Positions 1-7,421 of a stretch of DNA of 32,862 nucleotides are shown one piece after another. The stretch lies in the NCBI GenBank assembly GCA_964446775.1, contig CAYURA010000007.1, positions 1 through 32,862 of the forward strand, read 5' to 3'. The translations under genes and the position numbers were made by a program. Below the pieces are notes generated by a model. It did no database searches. It saw only the letters and a list, made by a program, of their open reading frames with translations, and had not been told where the DNA came from. Source of the DNA: GCA-002841655 sp964446775 (GTDB taxonomy: Bacteria; Patescibacteriota; Patescibacteriia; Patescibacteriales; UBA12465). Each line of letters opens with the position of its first letter. Within the stretch, counting starts at the first letter, position 1.

Positions 1-111
1 CTAAATAAAGATTGGCTTCTTTTTATAAATTCTTGTGGTAGTGGCTCTTTGAAAGACGGCTCTTGTGATGAAGTTAAAAAAATAGTTGAGTTAAGTTTAA
101 AGTTGAATTAA
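1..111 (+). CDS. C-terminal end of an unrecognised protein (5' truncated)
   Basis: An open frame enters from the left edge in frame 1 and ends at TAA 109-111, giving 36 residues. The visible tail contains a small Cys/Gly/Ser stretch (INSCGSGSLKDGSCDEV, with two cysteines 10 residues apart) followed by a short helix-like end. No family can be recognised from so little. It is on the same strand as msrB, 59 bp downstream. It could also be a chance open frame, since nothing upstream is visible. Confidence 0.45.
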   Translation, partial: LNKDWLLFINSCGSGSLKDGSCDEVKKIVELSLKLN

Positions 112-129
112 TTATTTTTTTCTCTTTTA

Positions 130-135
130 TATAAT
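130..135 (+). promoter_or_regulatory. Possible -10 box for msrB-msrA
   Basis: A perfect TATAAT lies 36 bp before the msrB start in the short gap after the upstream gene. No convincing -35 is present at 16-18 bp spacing. A 7-bp AT-only inverted repeat (TTTATTT/AAATAAA, about 143-160) follows between the -10 and the start codon. In DNA this AT-rich a TATAAT can occur by chance. Confidence 0.3.
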
Positions 136-170
136 AAGGTATTTATTTTAACAAATAAAAAATAAATTAT

Positions 171-527
171 ATGAACAGTTTATCAGAGGTTGAGAAAAGG
201 GTAATAATTGATGAAGGGACAGAGAAGCCCTTTTCAGGTGAATATGTAGATACTAGTGGGGATGGCTTATATATCTGCCGTCAGTGTGAAGCTCCGCTAT
301 ATAATTCAACTGCTAAATTTGTGTCTGATTGTGGTTGGCCTAGTTTTGATCAAGAAATTGAGGGAGCGGTCAGTAAAAACTTAGATGCTGATGGTTATCG
401 CACTGAAATAACTTGCGCTCGTTGTGGCGGGCATTTAGGCCACATTTTTACTGGTGAGCAATTAACTGACAAGAATACTCGTCACTGTGTTAATTCTATT
501 TCAATGAAATTTATTCCTCTAAAATAA
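171..527 (+). CDS. msrB: Peptide-methionine (R)-S-oxide reductase MsrB
   Basis: Reduces the R epimer of methionine sulfoxide in oxidised proteins, using thioredoxin-type thiols in the cytoplasm. The 118-residue protein is a complete single SelR domain. Two CxxC pairs for structural zinc are visible (C36/C39 and C82/C85). The GWPSF motif is preceded by C54 at the usual resolving-Cys position, and the catalytic Cys is C106 in RHCVNS. It ends 4 bp before msrA, so the two are surely co-transcribed and together repair both sulfoxide epimers. The ATG follows an AT-only leader with no Shine-Dalgarno sequence. The family call is secure. Confidence 0.97.
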   Translation: MNSLSEVEKRVIIDEGTEKPFSGEYVDTSGDGLYICRQCEAPLYNSTAKFVSDCGWPSFDQEIEGAVSKNLDADGYRTEITCARCGGHLGHIFTGEQLTDKNTRHCVNSISMKFIPLK

Positions 528-531
528 TTTT

Positions 532-1020
532 ATGACAAAAAAAATAGTGTTAGCTGGGGGGTGTTTTTGGGGGCTTGAAGAGTTAATTAGAACTCAGCCC
601 GGAGTTATCAAAACTAGAGTTGGTTATACTGGTGGTGAAAATGAAAATCCTAGCTATGAGAATCATCCTGGACACGCTGAGGCAGTAGAGATTGAATATG
701 ACTCCTTTAAAACTTCATATCAAGCTATTTTAGATTTCTTTTTTAGGATTCATAATCCTAGTACTCTAAATAGACAAGGAAATGATATTGGTAACTCCTA
801 TCGTTCAGCTATTTTTTATGGGAATGATGAAGAAAAAATAGAGGCAGAAAAATTCATTGAAATTGTTAATGAGTCAAAGCGTTGGGAGGGTCCGGTTGTG
901 ACTAGTCTAGAGCCATTAAGCACTTTCTATCCAGCTGAAGATCATCATCAAAAATATTTACAAAAAAATCCCGGCGGCTATACTTGCCATGCTCTTTACT
1001 TTGATAGCTTCATGAAGTAA
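532..1020 (+). CDS. msrA: Peptide-methionine (S)-S-oxide reductase MsrA
   Basis: Reduces the S epimer of methionine sulfoxide, complementing the adjacent MsrB. The 162-residue protein starts with the family hallmark GCFWG, whose C11 is the catalytic cysteine. It also shows GHAEAVEIEYD, HNPSTLNRQGND and the YRS segment (here NSYRS rather than the common TQYRS). Length is typical of a minimal MsrA. Another Cys near the C-terminus (in GGYTCHA) may be the resolving residue. It lies 4 bp after msrB and is separated from proS by 212 bp. In many bacteria the two activities are fused; here they are separate but coupled genes. Confidence 0.97.
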   Translation: MTKKIVLAGGCFWGLEELIRTQPGVIKTRVGYTGGENENPSYENHPGHAEAVEIEYDSFKTSYQAILDFFFRIHNPSTLNRQGNDIGNSYRSAIFYGNDEEKIEAEKFIEIVNESKRWEGPVVTSLEPLSTFYPAEDHHQKYLQKNPGGYTCHALYFDSFMK

Positions 1021-1088
1021 AACAAGTTCTAATAACTCATAATTTTAATATTTTGCATTATTTTTTAGCGTTTGCTCGTTGTTATTTT

Positions 1089-1104
1089 AAGCGTTCGCTT
1101 TTTT
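1089..1104 (+). terminator. Possible weak terminator after msrA
   Basis: AAGC-GTTC-GCTT forms a very short stem followed directly by a T run (to 1104), about 70 bp after the msrA stop. A related copy (AGCGTTTGCT) lies about 20 bp upstream. The stem is only 4-5 bp, so this is a weak call. Confidence 0.3.
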
Positions 1105-1199
1105 GACTTTCGCTTTAATTTATGGGATTATATAGGAAAGATTAGTCTAGAGTATTAGATTGATATATTTACCTAATAATAAATTAAGGCCTTAGATTA

Positions 1200-1223
1200 A
1201 TAGCCATTTAGCTGTCAGGCTAT
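1200..1223 (+). other. Leader hairpin before proS
   Basis: The arms ATAGCC (1200-1205) and GGCTAT (1218-1223) can pair around a 12-nt loop, ending 9 nt before the proS ATG. It resembles neither a T-box nor any riboswitch I know. It may influence access to the start codon or may be chance. Confidence 0.25.
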
Positions 1224-1232
1224 CTAAAAAAT

Positions 1233-2672
1233 ATGAATAATGACAAAAAATATGTTAAGGAAATAACTAATATTGAGGATGACTTTGCTAAGTGGTATAC
1301 CGATATTGTTCTTAAGGCTGGTTTGGCTGATTATGTCGATATTAAAGGCTTTATGGCAATTAAGCCTTATGGTTTTGCTATTTGGGAAAATATTCAAAAA
1401 TATGCCAATGAGGCATTTAAAAAAGTTGGAGTGAAAAACCTATATCTACCATTGCTTATTCCTGAAGATTTACTAAATAAAGAAAAAGCTCATATTGCAG
1501 GATTTGCACCTGAGGTAGCCTGGGTGACTCATGGCGGCGATCAAAGATTGGAAAATAGATTATGTATTAGACCAACCTCTGAAACATTATTTGCTACTTT
1601 GTATGCTAAATGGACAGAGTCATGGCGCGATTTACCGATGATGTATAATCAATGGTGCAGTGTTGTTCGTTGGGAAAAAGAAACAAAACCCTTTCTGCGA
1701 TCTAGAGAGTTTTTGTGGCAGGAAGGGCATACAGTCCACGAGACTGCTAAAGAGGCACAAGATTTAACTCTAAGCATCTTAGATATCTATAAAAAGCTGA
1801 TTGAGGAAAAGTTAGCAATACCCGTTCTACAAGGGGAGAAAACTGCTAGTGAAAAGTTTGCTGGGGCTGAGAATACTTATTCAGTAGAAACTTTAATGCA
1901 TGATGGTAAGGCATTACAAGCGGGCACTAGTCACTATTTTGGACAGAATTTTAGTAAGCCATTTAATATTAAGTTTATCAACAGACATGAGCAAGAAGAG
2001 TTTGCTTACCAAACTTCCTGGGGGGTTAGTACTAGATTAATCGGTGCGGTTATTATGGCTCATGGGGATAATCGTGGTCTAAAATTACCACCAGAAATTG
2101 CACCAATTCAAGCGATTATTATTCCTATCTCAGTAACTGATGAAGCAGTGATGCTTAAGGTTGAGGAATTAGTTAGTGCTTTAGGGGATGAGTTTAGGGT
2201 AGAGATTGATAAAAGAGACAATTATACGCCTGGATACAAGTTCAATGACTGGGAAATGAAAGGCGCTCCAGTTAGAATTGAAATTGGCCCTAAGGATATT
2301 TTAGCTAATCAATGTATTTTTGTTGAGCGTGACACTGGCAATAAACAGGTGGTTAAATTTGATGACGTCAAGCTAAAATTAAAAGAAACGCTGACTAATA
2401 TCCAAGAAAGAATGTTTGCTGATTGTCAAAAAAATATGATTGATAGAACTTTTTCAGTTAGTAGTTTAGCTGAGTTTATTGATACGATTAATAAGAAGCA
2501 GGGTTACATTAAAGCCATGTGGTGTGGCAATAGTGAATGTGAAGCAGAGATAAAAGATAAGACCGGGGCCAAGTCTCGTTGTATCCCATTTGAACAGGAG
2601 AACATTGCTGATAATTGTGTAGTTTGCGGTAAGAAGGCCAAGCATTTAGTATTTTGGGGAAGACAGTATTAA
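1233..2672 (+). CDS. proS: Prolyl-tRNA synthetase, short eukaryote/archaeal-type
   Basis: Charges tRNA-Pro with proline in the cytoplasm. The 479 residues match the type lacking the bacterial INS editing domain. They contain a class II catalytic core (RPTSE; motif 2 around VVRWEKETKPFLRSREFLW; a motif 3-like segment IMAHGDNRGLKLPP), then an anticodon-binding domain (from about residue 290) and a C-terminal zinc-binding module with cysteines at 431, 436, 462 and 465. The protein ends in GRQY, close to the C-terminal Tyr typical of this type. Absence of the INS domain means that editing of Ala-tRNA-Pro, if any, must be done by a separate protein not seen here. It stands alone between two intergenic regions. 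The ATG has no Shine-Dalgarno sequence. Confidence 0.96.
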   Translation: MNNDKKYVKEITNIEDDFAKWYTDIVLKAGLADYVDIKGFMAIKPYGFAIWENIQKYANEAFKKVGVKNLYLPLLIPEDLLNKEKAHIAGFAPEVAWVTHGGDQRLENRLCIRPTSETLFATLYAKWTESWRDLPMMYNQWCSVVRWEKETKPFLRSREFLWQEGHTVHETAKEAQDLTLSILDIYKKLIEEKLAIPVLQGEKTASEKFAGAENTYSVETLMHDGKALQAGTSHYFGQNFSKPFNIKFINRHEQEEFAYQTSWGVSTRLIGAVIMAHGDNRGLKLPPEIAPIQAIIIPISVTDEAVMLKVEELVSALGDEFRVEIDKRDNYTPGYKFNDWEMKGAPVRIEIGPKDILANQCIFVERDTGNKQVVKFDDVKLKLKETLTNIQERMFADCQKNMIDRTFSVSSLAEFIDTINKKQGYIKAMWCGNSECEAEIKDKTGAKSRCIPFEQENIADNCVVCGKKAKHLVFWGRQY

Positions 2673-2832
2673 TATCATTCAGTCTATTTATTAAAAGAAA
2701 AATAATCTACAATTTGATGTATGTATTTATTTTTCACATCGACTCTAAATATCGTATATCAAGCTATACGTACTTATTTCTAATTGATTAAAGTAGCTGA
2801 GCTATATTTTCGTTATAGTAAATTAATAAATT
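2673..2832. other. Gene-poor stretch between proS and the ABC exporter
   Basis: From the proS stop to the ABC exporter start (2673-2989, 317 bp) there is no substantial gene. This first part is very AT-rich with a few small imperfect inverted repeats (for example CTATA/TATAG around 2802-2818) but no clear promoter pair or terminator. The remainder holds a frame-disrupted mini-ORF and a palindrome, listed separately. Confidence 0.5.
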
Positions 2833-2975
2833 ATGATTAATAAACAAAAACTTTTTTCATACTTTGAAAAAATAAACTATAACCTTGAAGATGAGCTCGA
2901 CAAAACAAAAAAAGAATGTCAGAAATGAAAGGGATTCTTGCCGATTTTCGAGGATTAAATGAAAAAATAATATAA
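2833..2975 (+). pseudogene. Frame-disrupted mini-ORF (47 codons if joined)
   Basis: An ATG at 2833 opens 31 codons ending at TGA 2926-2928. A second frame shifted by -1 continues to TAA 2973-2975, with an ATG at 2925 overlapping the first stop. The frames can join at a run of seven A residues (2907-2913) placed as A-AAA-AAA-G relative to the first frame, giving a 47-residue, Lys/Glu-rich, helix-prone product (begins MINKQKLFSYFEK, ends GLNEKII). It may be a decayed gene, a single-base deletion or sequence error, or a -1 frameshift site. No family is recognised. It lies just upstream of the exporter genes, a position where such operons often have a small regulator. Confidence 0.25.
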
Positions 2976-2988
2976 CATTTGTTATATT
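2969..2988. promoter_or_regulatory. Perfect palindrome at the ABC exporter start (operator-like)
   Basis: The 9-bp arms AATATAACA (2969-2977) and TGTTATATT (2980-2988) are perfect inverted repeats separated by TT, ending one base before the exporter ATG at 2990. Size and symmetry suit a dimeric repressor site. No regulator gene is adjacent, and the arms are AT-rich, so chance is possible though unlikely at this length. Confidence 0.45.
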
Positions 2989-2989
2989 T

Positions 2990-4729
2990 ATGATTAAACT
3001 CTTAAAATACTTAAAACCATATACCCTAGAATTAATAGCGCTAATAGCGCTTGTTTTTGCTACAGTGGCCGCTACGCTGGAGCTACCTGGTTATATGGCC
3101 GTTATTATCAACGAAGGTATTATCAAAGCCGATAACTCGATAATTTTCTATAACGGTCTCATCATGCTGTTAATTGCTTTAGCTGGTGGTCTTTGTACTA
3201 TTGGTGTCGGCTATTTATCCTCAAGAATAGCTAGTGCTTTTAGTCGTGACTTGAGAAATAAGCTATTTTCAAAGATTGAAAGCTTTTCTTTAATTGAATT
3301 TAATAAATTTTCTACTGCCTCACTTATCACTCGCTCAACTAATGATGTTCAACAAATTCAAACCACCATGGTGATGCTTTTGCGGATGGTCTTACAGGCT
3401 CCAATAATGGGTCTCTGGGCAATTTATAAGGCATACCATTTAGCAGCCTCATTATCTTGGATTATTGCCTTAGGAGTCATTGTATTGATTGGTGCCGTAT
3501 CAGTTATTTTTGCGATTGCTTTACCTAAGTTTAAAGCTTTACAAAAATTAGTTGATAAATTAAATCTAGTTACGCGCCAAAACTTAACCGGGTTACGGGT
3601 TATTCGAGCTTTTAATAATGAACAAGTGGAGCAGACAAAATTTGAGGAGGTTAACCTTGAGTTAACGGCTACTAATCTTTTCGTGAATCGTTTAATGGTG
3701 GTGATGCAGCCAGCCATGATGTTAATTTTAAATTTGACCTCGGTTCTTATTGTTTGGTTGGGAGCCCAATTGATTAGCAGTGGCTCTTTATCAGTTGGTG
3801 ACATGATTGCCTTTATGCAATACGCAATGCAGGTAATTATGGCTTTTCTAATGATCTCTATTATGTTTATTATGGTCCCTAGGGCCTCAGTCTCAGCTAG
3901 CAGAGTTAATGAAGTTTTGGGGACGGAATTAACAATTAAAGATCCAGAAAAGCCAATCTCATCAAAGGATCATAATGGGGGAGTGGTTGAATTTAAAAAC
4001 GTCAGCTTTCATTATCCTGGAGCCGATAGTCCGGTTTTAGAAAATATATCTTTCGTTGCCAAGTCGGGAGAAACCACGGCTTTTATTGGCTCTACTGGTT
4101 CAGGAAAATCAACTTTAATTAATTTGATCCCGAGATTTTATGATGTTAGTTCTGGTAAAATTTTAATTAATGGGATTGATTTACGTGATTATCGTTTGGA
4201 GGATCTATATAATAAAATAGGTTACGTACCTCAGAAAGGGGTTTTGTTTTCCGGTACTGTTGAATCAAATATAAAATATGGGGCGCCAGATGCTTCCGAG
4301 GCTGATTTGAAACAAGCTGTTACTACGTCTCAGGCGCTCGAGTTTGTAGAAAACTTAAAAAATACTTATCAGTCGTCGATTGCTCAAGGAGGGGCTAATG
4401 TTTCTGGTGGTCAGAAGCAGAGATTAGCGATAGCCCGAGCAATTATCAAGCAGCCAGAAATATTTATCTTTGATGATAGTTTTTCTGCTTTAGATTTTAA
4501 AACTGATGCCAATCTTCGTGCTTCGTTAGAGGCAGTGACAAAAAATAAAACAGTGTTGATCGTTGCTCAAAGAGTCTCCACTATTTTATCAGCTGAGCAA
4601 ATTATTGTACTTGATGCTGGTAAAATTGTTGGTATTGGCAGCCATCAAGAATTATTCAAAAATTGTGATATCTACCGCGAAATTGTTAATTCGCAGTTAT
4701 CTGAAAGTGATTTAAAAAATCTCCTATGA
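2990..4729 (+). CDS. ABC exporter subunit 1 (degenerate ATPase site half)
   Basis: Half of a type IV ABC exporter: a six-helix transmembrane domain (residues about 10-300) fused to a nucleotide-binding domain (about 330-579). Walker A (GSTGSGKST, from G367) and the signature VSGGQ are canonical. The Walker B catalytic Glu is replaced by Asp (FDDS, D496), and the switch His is Gln (AQR, Q527). These are the classic marks of the degenerate-site subunit in heterodimers of the TM287/288, LmrCD and BmrCD class. The stop overlaps the next start (ATGA), so the pair is translationally coupled. The substrate cannot be inferred; relatives export lipids, peptides or drugs. A perfect palindrome sits just upstream. 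Confidence 0.94.
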   Translation: MIKLLKYLKPYTLELIALIALVFATVAATLELPGYMAVIINEGIIKADNSIIFYNGLIMLLIALAGGLCTIGVGYLSSRIASAFSRDLRNKLFSKIESFSLIEFNKFSTASLITRSTNDVQQIQTTMVMLLRMVLQAPIMGLWAIYKAYHLAASLSWIIALGVIVLIGAVSVIFAIALPKFKALQKLVDKLNLVTRQNLTGLRVIRAFNNEQVEQTKFEEVNLELTATNLFVNRLMVVMQPAMMLILNLTSVLIVWLGAQLISSGSLSVGDMIAFMQYAMQVIMAFLMISIMFIMVPRASVSASRVNEVLGTELTIKDPEKPISSKDHNGGVVEFKNVSFHYPGADSPVLENISFVAKSGETTAFIGSTGSGKSTLINLIPRFYDVSSGKILINGIDLRDYRLEDLYNKIGYVPQKGVLFSGTVESNIKYGAPDASEADLKQAVTTSQALEFVENLKNTYQSSIAQGGANVSGGQKQRLAIARAIIKQPEIFIFDDSFSALDFKTDANLRASLEAVTKNKTVLIVAQRVSTILSAEQIIVLDAGKIVGIGSHQELFKNCDIYREIVNSQLSESDLKNLL

Positions 4730-6588
4730 AAGAAGATAATAACAAGCAAATAGCTAGTGCTCCTATAATTGCTCCTAAGGGACATGGCGGGCCAGGCGGC
4801 GGAAAAATGCGCGTTGTTGAAAAACCTAAGAATTTTTCAAAGGCGATGAAACAATTAATTTCTTACTTAAAGGTTTTTTGGTTACCAATAATTTTTGTTT
4901 TTATCTTTGCTATTTCTAGCACTATCTTTCTTATTGTCAGCCCTAAATTATTAGGAAACATGACTTCACAGATATATAGTGATTTAATGGCTAATCTACC
5001 AATAAATTTCAGTATTCTCAAAAACATAGCGATTAAACTTTTAGCTTTATATGCTTTAAGCTCAGGTTTAGCCTACGCTCAGGGTTGGATTATGACTGGT
5101 GTCTCTCAAAAAATAGCTTATCGTTTACGTCGTGATATTTCTGAAAAAATAAATCGCTTGCCGTTAGCCTATTTTGATAAAAGAACTTATGGCGAGGTTT
5201 TATCTCGAGTAACTAATGATGTTGATACTGTTAGCCAGACATTAAATCAAAGCTTGTCCCAGATAATTACTTCAATTACCACGCTGTTAGGGATTTTAAT
5301 CATCATGTTTATTATCTCCTGGGAGATGACACTGGTGGCAGTGACTTTGGTACCACTCAGTTTATTTTTGATCAGTCGGATTGTAAAAAAATCGCAACAT
5401 TACTTTAAAGCTCAGCAAGACTCCTTGGGAGAAATTAATGGTCACATAGAAGAGATGTATGCTGGTCATAATGTCATGCGGGTGTTTAATGGTGAAAAAC
5501 GCTCGGTTAAAAAATTTAAGTTGATTAATGCCAAGCTTTATAATAGTGCGTGGAAATCTCAATTTTTGTCAGGCTTAATGATGCCACTAACTACTTTCAT
5601 TGGTAATTTAGGCTTCATTGGGGTATCCGTTTTAGGTGCTTGGTTAGTTATTCAGGGTCGAATTAGAATTGGTGACATTCAAGCCTTTATTCAATATGTG
5701 AATCAATTTAATCGACCAGTTATTCAGATTGCTAATATTGCTAATGTGCTGCAGTTAACTGCTGCAGCCGCTGAACGGGTTTTTGAATTCTTAGCTGAAG
5801 GAGAAGAGCCTGATGAGGCTCATAAAAAACAAATTCCTAAAAATATTAAAGGAGAAATAGAGTTTGATCATGTTGTCTTTGCTTATAATCCTGATAAAAA
5901 TATCATTAAAGATTTCAGTGCTCATATTAAGGCTGGACAAAGAGTGGCCATCGTTGGGCCAACTGGCGCTGGCAAAACAACGATAGTTAATTTATTGATG
6001 CGCTTTTATGAAATTAAGCAGGGCACGATTAAAATAGATGGAGTTGATATTCGTGAGTATAAACGCTCTGATTTACGTCATATATTTGCCATGGTATTAC
6101 AAGATGCTTGGCTTTTTAATGGCACAATTCGTGATAATATTGCTTATGGACAGCCAGAAGCAAGTGATGCTGAAATTACTAAAACAGCTCAGGCAGCTCA
6201 ACTTGATCACTTCATCCATTCTCTCCCTCAGGCTTATAACTTTACGTTAAATGAGGAGGCGGATAATATTTCTCAAGGAGAAAAGCAATTATTAACTATT
6301 GCTCGGGCAATGCTAATTAAGACTCCAATATTAATTCTTGACGAAGCTACCAGTTCAGTTGATACTCGTACGGAAATTTTAATCCAGAAGGCAATGAATA
6401 ACTTGATGAAAGATAAGACAAGTTTCGTTATTGCTCATCGTCTATCAACAATTCGTGATGCTGATTTAATTTTAGTCATGAAAGATGGGAATATTATCGA
6501 ACAAGGGACTCATACTGATCTATTAGAGCAGAATAGTTTCTATGCTTCACTATATAACAGCCAATTCATTTTTAATTTAGAGTCATAG
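4726..6588 (+). CDS. ABC exporter subunit 2 (canonical catalytic residues)
   Basis: Partner of the preceding subunit. The 620 residues begin with a Gly-rich cytoplasmic leader (KGHGGPGGGKM) followed by EKPKNF, a common opening in this subunit class. A six-helix membrane domain (about 45-345) and an ATPase domain (about 375-620) follow. Walker A starts at G411, Walker B is ILDEATSSVD with catalytic E540, and the switch is H571 (AHR). The signature is ISQGE rather than LSGGQ. This non-canonical signature would face the degenerate Walker site of subunit 1, while its intact Walker B faces the canonical VSGGQ of subunit 1. The complementary pattern supports one functional and one degenerate site. 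A terminator follows. Confidence 0.94.
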   Translation: MKEDNNKQIASAPIIAPKGHGGPGGGKMRVVEKPKNFSKAMKQLISYLKVFWLPIIFVFIFAISSTIFLIVSPKLLGNMTSQIYSDLMANLPINFSILKNIAIKLLALYALSSGLAYAQGWIMTGVSQKIAYRLRRDISEKINRLPLAYFDKRTYGEVLSRVTNDVDTVSQTLNQSLSQIITSITTLLGILIIMFIISWEMTLVAVTLVPLSLFLISRIVKKSQHYFKAQQDSLGEINGHIEEMYAGHNVMRVFNGEKRSVKKFKLINAKLYNSAWKSQFLSGLMMPLTTFIGNLGFIGVSVLGAWLVIQGRIRIGDIQAFIQYVNQFNRPVIQIANIANVLQLTAAAAERVFEFLAEGEEPDEAHKKQIPKNIKGEIEFDHVVFAYNPDKNIIKDFSAHIKAGQRVAIVGPTGAGKTTIVNLLMRFYEIKQGTIKIDGVDIREYKRSDLRHIFAMVLQDAWLFNGTIRDNIAYGQPEASDAEITKTAQAAQLDHFIHSLPQAYNFTLNEEADNISQGEKQLLTIARAMLIKTPILILDEATSSVDTRTEILIQKAMNNLMKDKTSFVIAHRLSTIRDADLILVMKDGNIIEQGTHTDLLEQNSFYASLYNSQFIFNLES

Positions 6589-6634
6589 CGTTAATTATTC
6601 TTACTTTATTTCACTTAGTAATTAGTATCAGCAT

Positions 6635-6658
6635 AAATGAGGCTTTGACCTCATTTTT
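6635..6658 (+). terminator. Rho-independent terminator after the ABC exporter
   Basis: Perfect 8-bp arms AAATGAGG (6635-6642) and CCTCATTT (6649-6656) flank a 6-nt loop and run into five T residues, 47 bp after the exporter stop. It separates the exporter from the ArsR operon. Confidence 0.8.
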
Positions 6659-6726
6659 AGTATATCTATGCATATATATTTTTGATCAATACATCTTCAA
6701 GAAAATAAAGGTAAAATAATGAGCCC

Positions 6727-6755
6727 TTGACGACTTAAATAGTAGATGATAACAT
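6727..6755 (+). promoter_or_regulatory. Promoter of the ArsR operon
   Basis: TTGACG (6727-6732), a 17-bp spacer and TAACAT (6750-6755), with TG one base before the -10 (extended -10, TGATAACAT). It lies 31 bp before the arsR start. The ArsR palindrome begins at the last bases of the -10, so a bound repressor would block initiation. Confidence 0.65.
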
Positions 6756-6773
6756 ATCAATATAGATTGATAT
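6754..6773. promoter_or_regulatory. ArsR-type operator palindrome
   Basis: Perfect arms ATATCAAT (6754-6761) and ATTGATAT (6766-6773) are separated by ATAG. The site overlaps the -10/+1 region of the promoter and ends 13 bp before the ArsR-family gene. ArsR/SmtB dimers bind AT-rich imperfect or perfect dyads in this position, so this is the likely autoregulatory operator. Confidence 0.65.
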
Positions 6774-6786
6774 AAGATTTAGCTAT

Positions 6787-7092
6787 ATGCCAAAAAAGAA
6801 CTGCTGTAAATTAGAAGATAAAGAGGGGAAAATTAAATTAACCGCCAAGTTTTTAGATCTTATCTCAGAAACAAATCGTTTAAATATTTTACGTATTTTG
6901 CGACAAAGGGCTATGTCTGTAGGTGATATCTGGGAATACTTAGACTTGCCCCAAAATCTTGTTTCTCACCATCTTAAAGTATTGAAAGATTTTGGCTTGT
7001 TAAACTCTAAGCGAAACGGTAAAAAAGTTATCTATTCTTTAGATCAAGAAGTAATTAAGCGCTATAAATCTCTCTTAATTAAATTTATTTAA
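6787..7092 (+). CDS. ArsR/SmtB-family transcriptional regulator
   Basis: A 101-residue winged-helix repressor. The core is helix-turn-helix (SVGDIWEYLDLPQNLVSHHL, about residues 39-58) followed by KVLKDFGLLNSKRNGKKVIYSL, the recognition-helix end and wing. An N-terminal Cys pair (C6, C7, in KKNCCK) could take part in metal/metalloid or thiol sensing, but the classic ELCVCDL sensor motif is absent from helix 3, so the inducer is unknown. It heads a seven-gene operon whose promoter carries a matching palindrome. Family members typically dissociate from DNA when they bind metal or when cysteines are oxidised. Confidence 0.92.
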   Translation: MPKKNCCKLEDKEGKIKLTAKFLDLISETNRLNILRILRQRAMSVGDIWEYLDLPQNLVSHHLKVLKDFGLLNSKRNGKKVIYSLDQEVIKRYKSLLIKFI

Positions 7093-7101
7093 ATAATAAA
7101 T

Positions 7102-7404
7102 ATGAAAATCCAAGTATTGGGCTCTAACTGTCCTAACTGTAAAAAAATGTATAGCTCAGTTTGTCGAATCGCTACTGATTTAAAAATTAAAGATGCTATT
7201 GAATATATTAACGATCTACAAGTAATGATTAAAATTGGCCTAATGACTACTCCGGCCCTGCTAATTAATAATGAGTTAGTTCTAATCGGTTCTCATCATA
7301 GTGATGAAGAGATTTCTAAAGCCTTAACTCAGTCTTTAAAGAAAACTGACGAGGATATCCCTTCAAATCAGGGTTTATCTTGTTCATCTTGTTCAGTAAT
7401 TTGA
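7102..7404 (+). CDS. Small thioredoxin-like disulfide protein (ArsE/MTH895 type)
   Basis: A 100-residue thioredoxin fold of the 'small redox-active disulfide protein 2' family. The active site is CPNC (C10/C13) near the N-terminus, and the cis-proline segment TTPALLINNELVLIG is well conserved. An unusual C-terminal tail adds a second CxxC (C94/C97, in SCSSCSVI) plus C21 after the active site. It is 9 bp after arsR and 17 bp before the next gene. Relatives sit beside ArsR regulators and CcdA-like permeases in many anaerobes. It probably passes thiol electrons to or from the membrane partner, or handles a thiol-bound metalloid. Confidence 0.88.
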   Translation: MKIQVLGSNCPNCKKMYSSVCRIATDLKIKDAIEYINDLQVMIKIGLMTTPALLINNELVLIGSHHSDEEISKALTQSLKKTDEDIPSNQGLSCSSCSVI

Positions 7405-7421
7405 ATAATAGTACAGAACAT

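Noticed and set aside
3424..3804. 126-codon open frame antisense to the first ABC exporter gene
   Set aside because: It lies wholly inside a clear membrane-domain coding region, has no family resemblance and no plausible start region; AT-rich genes commonly leave such antisense frames.
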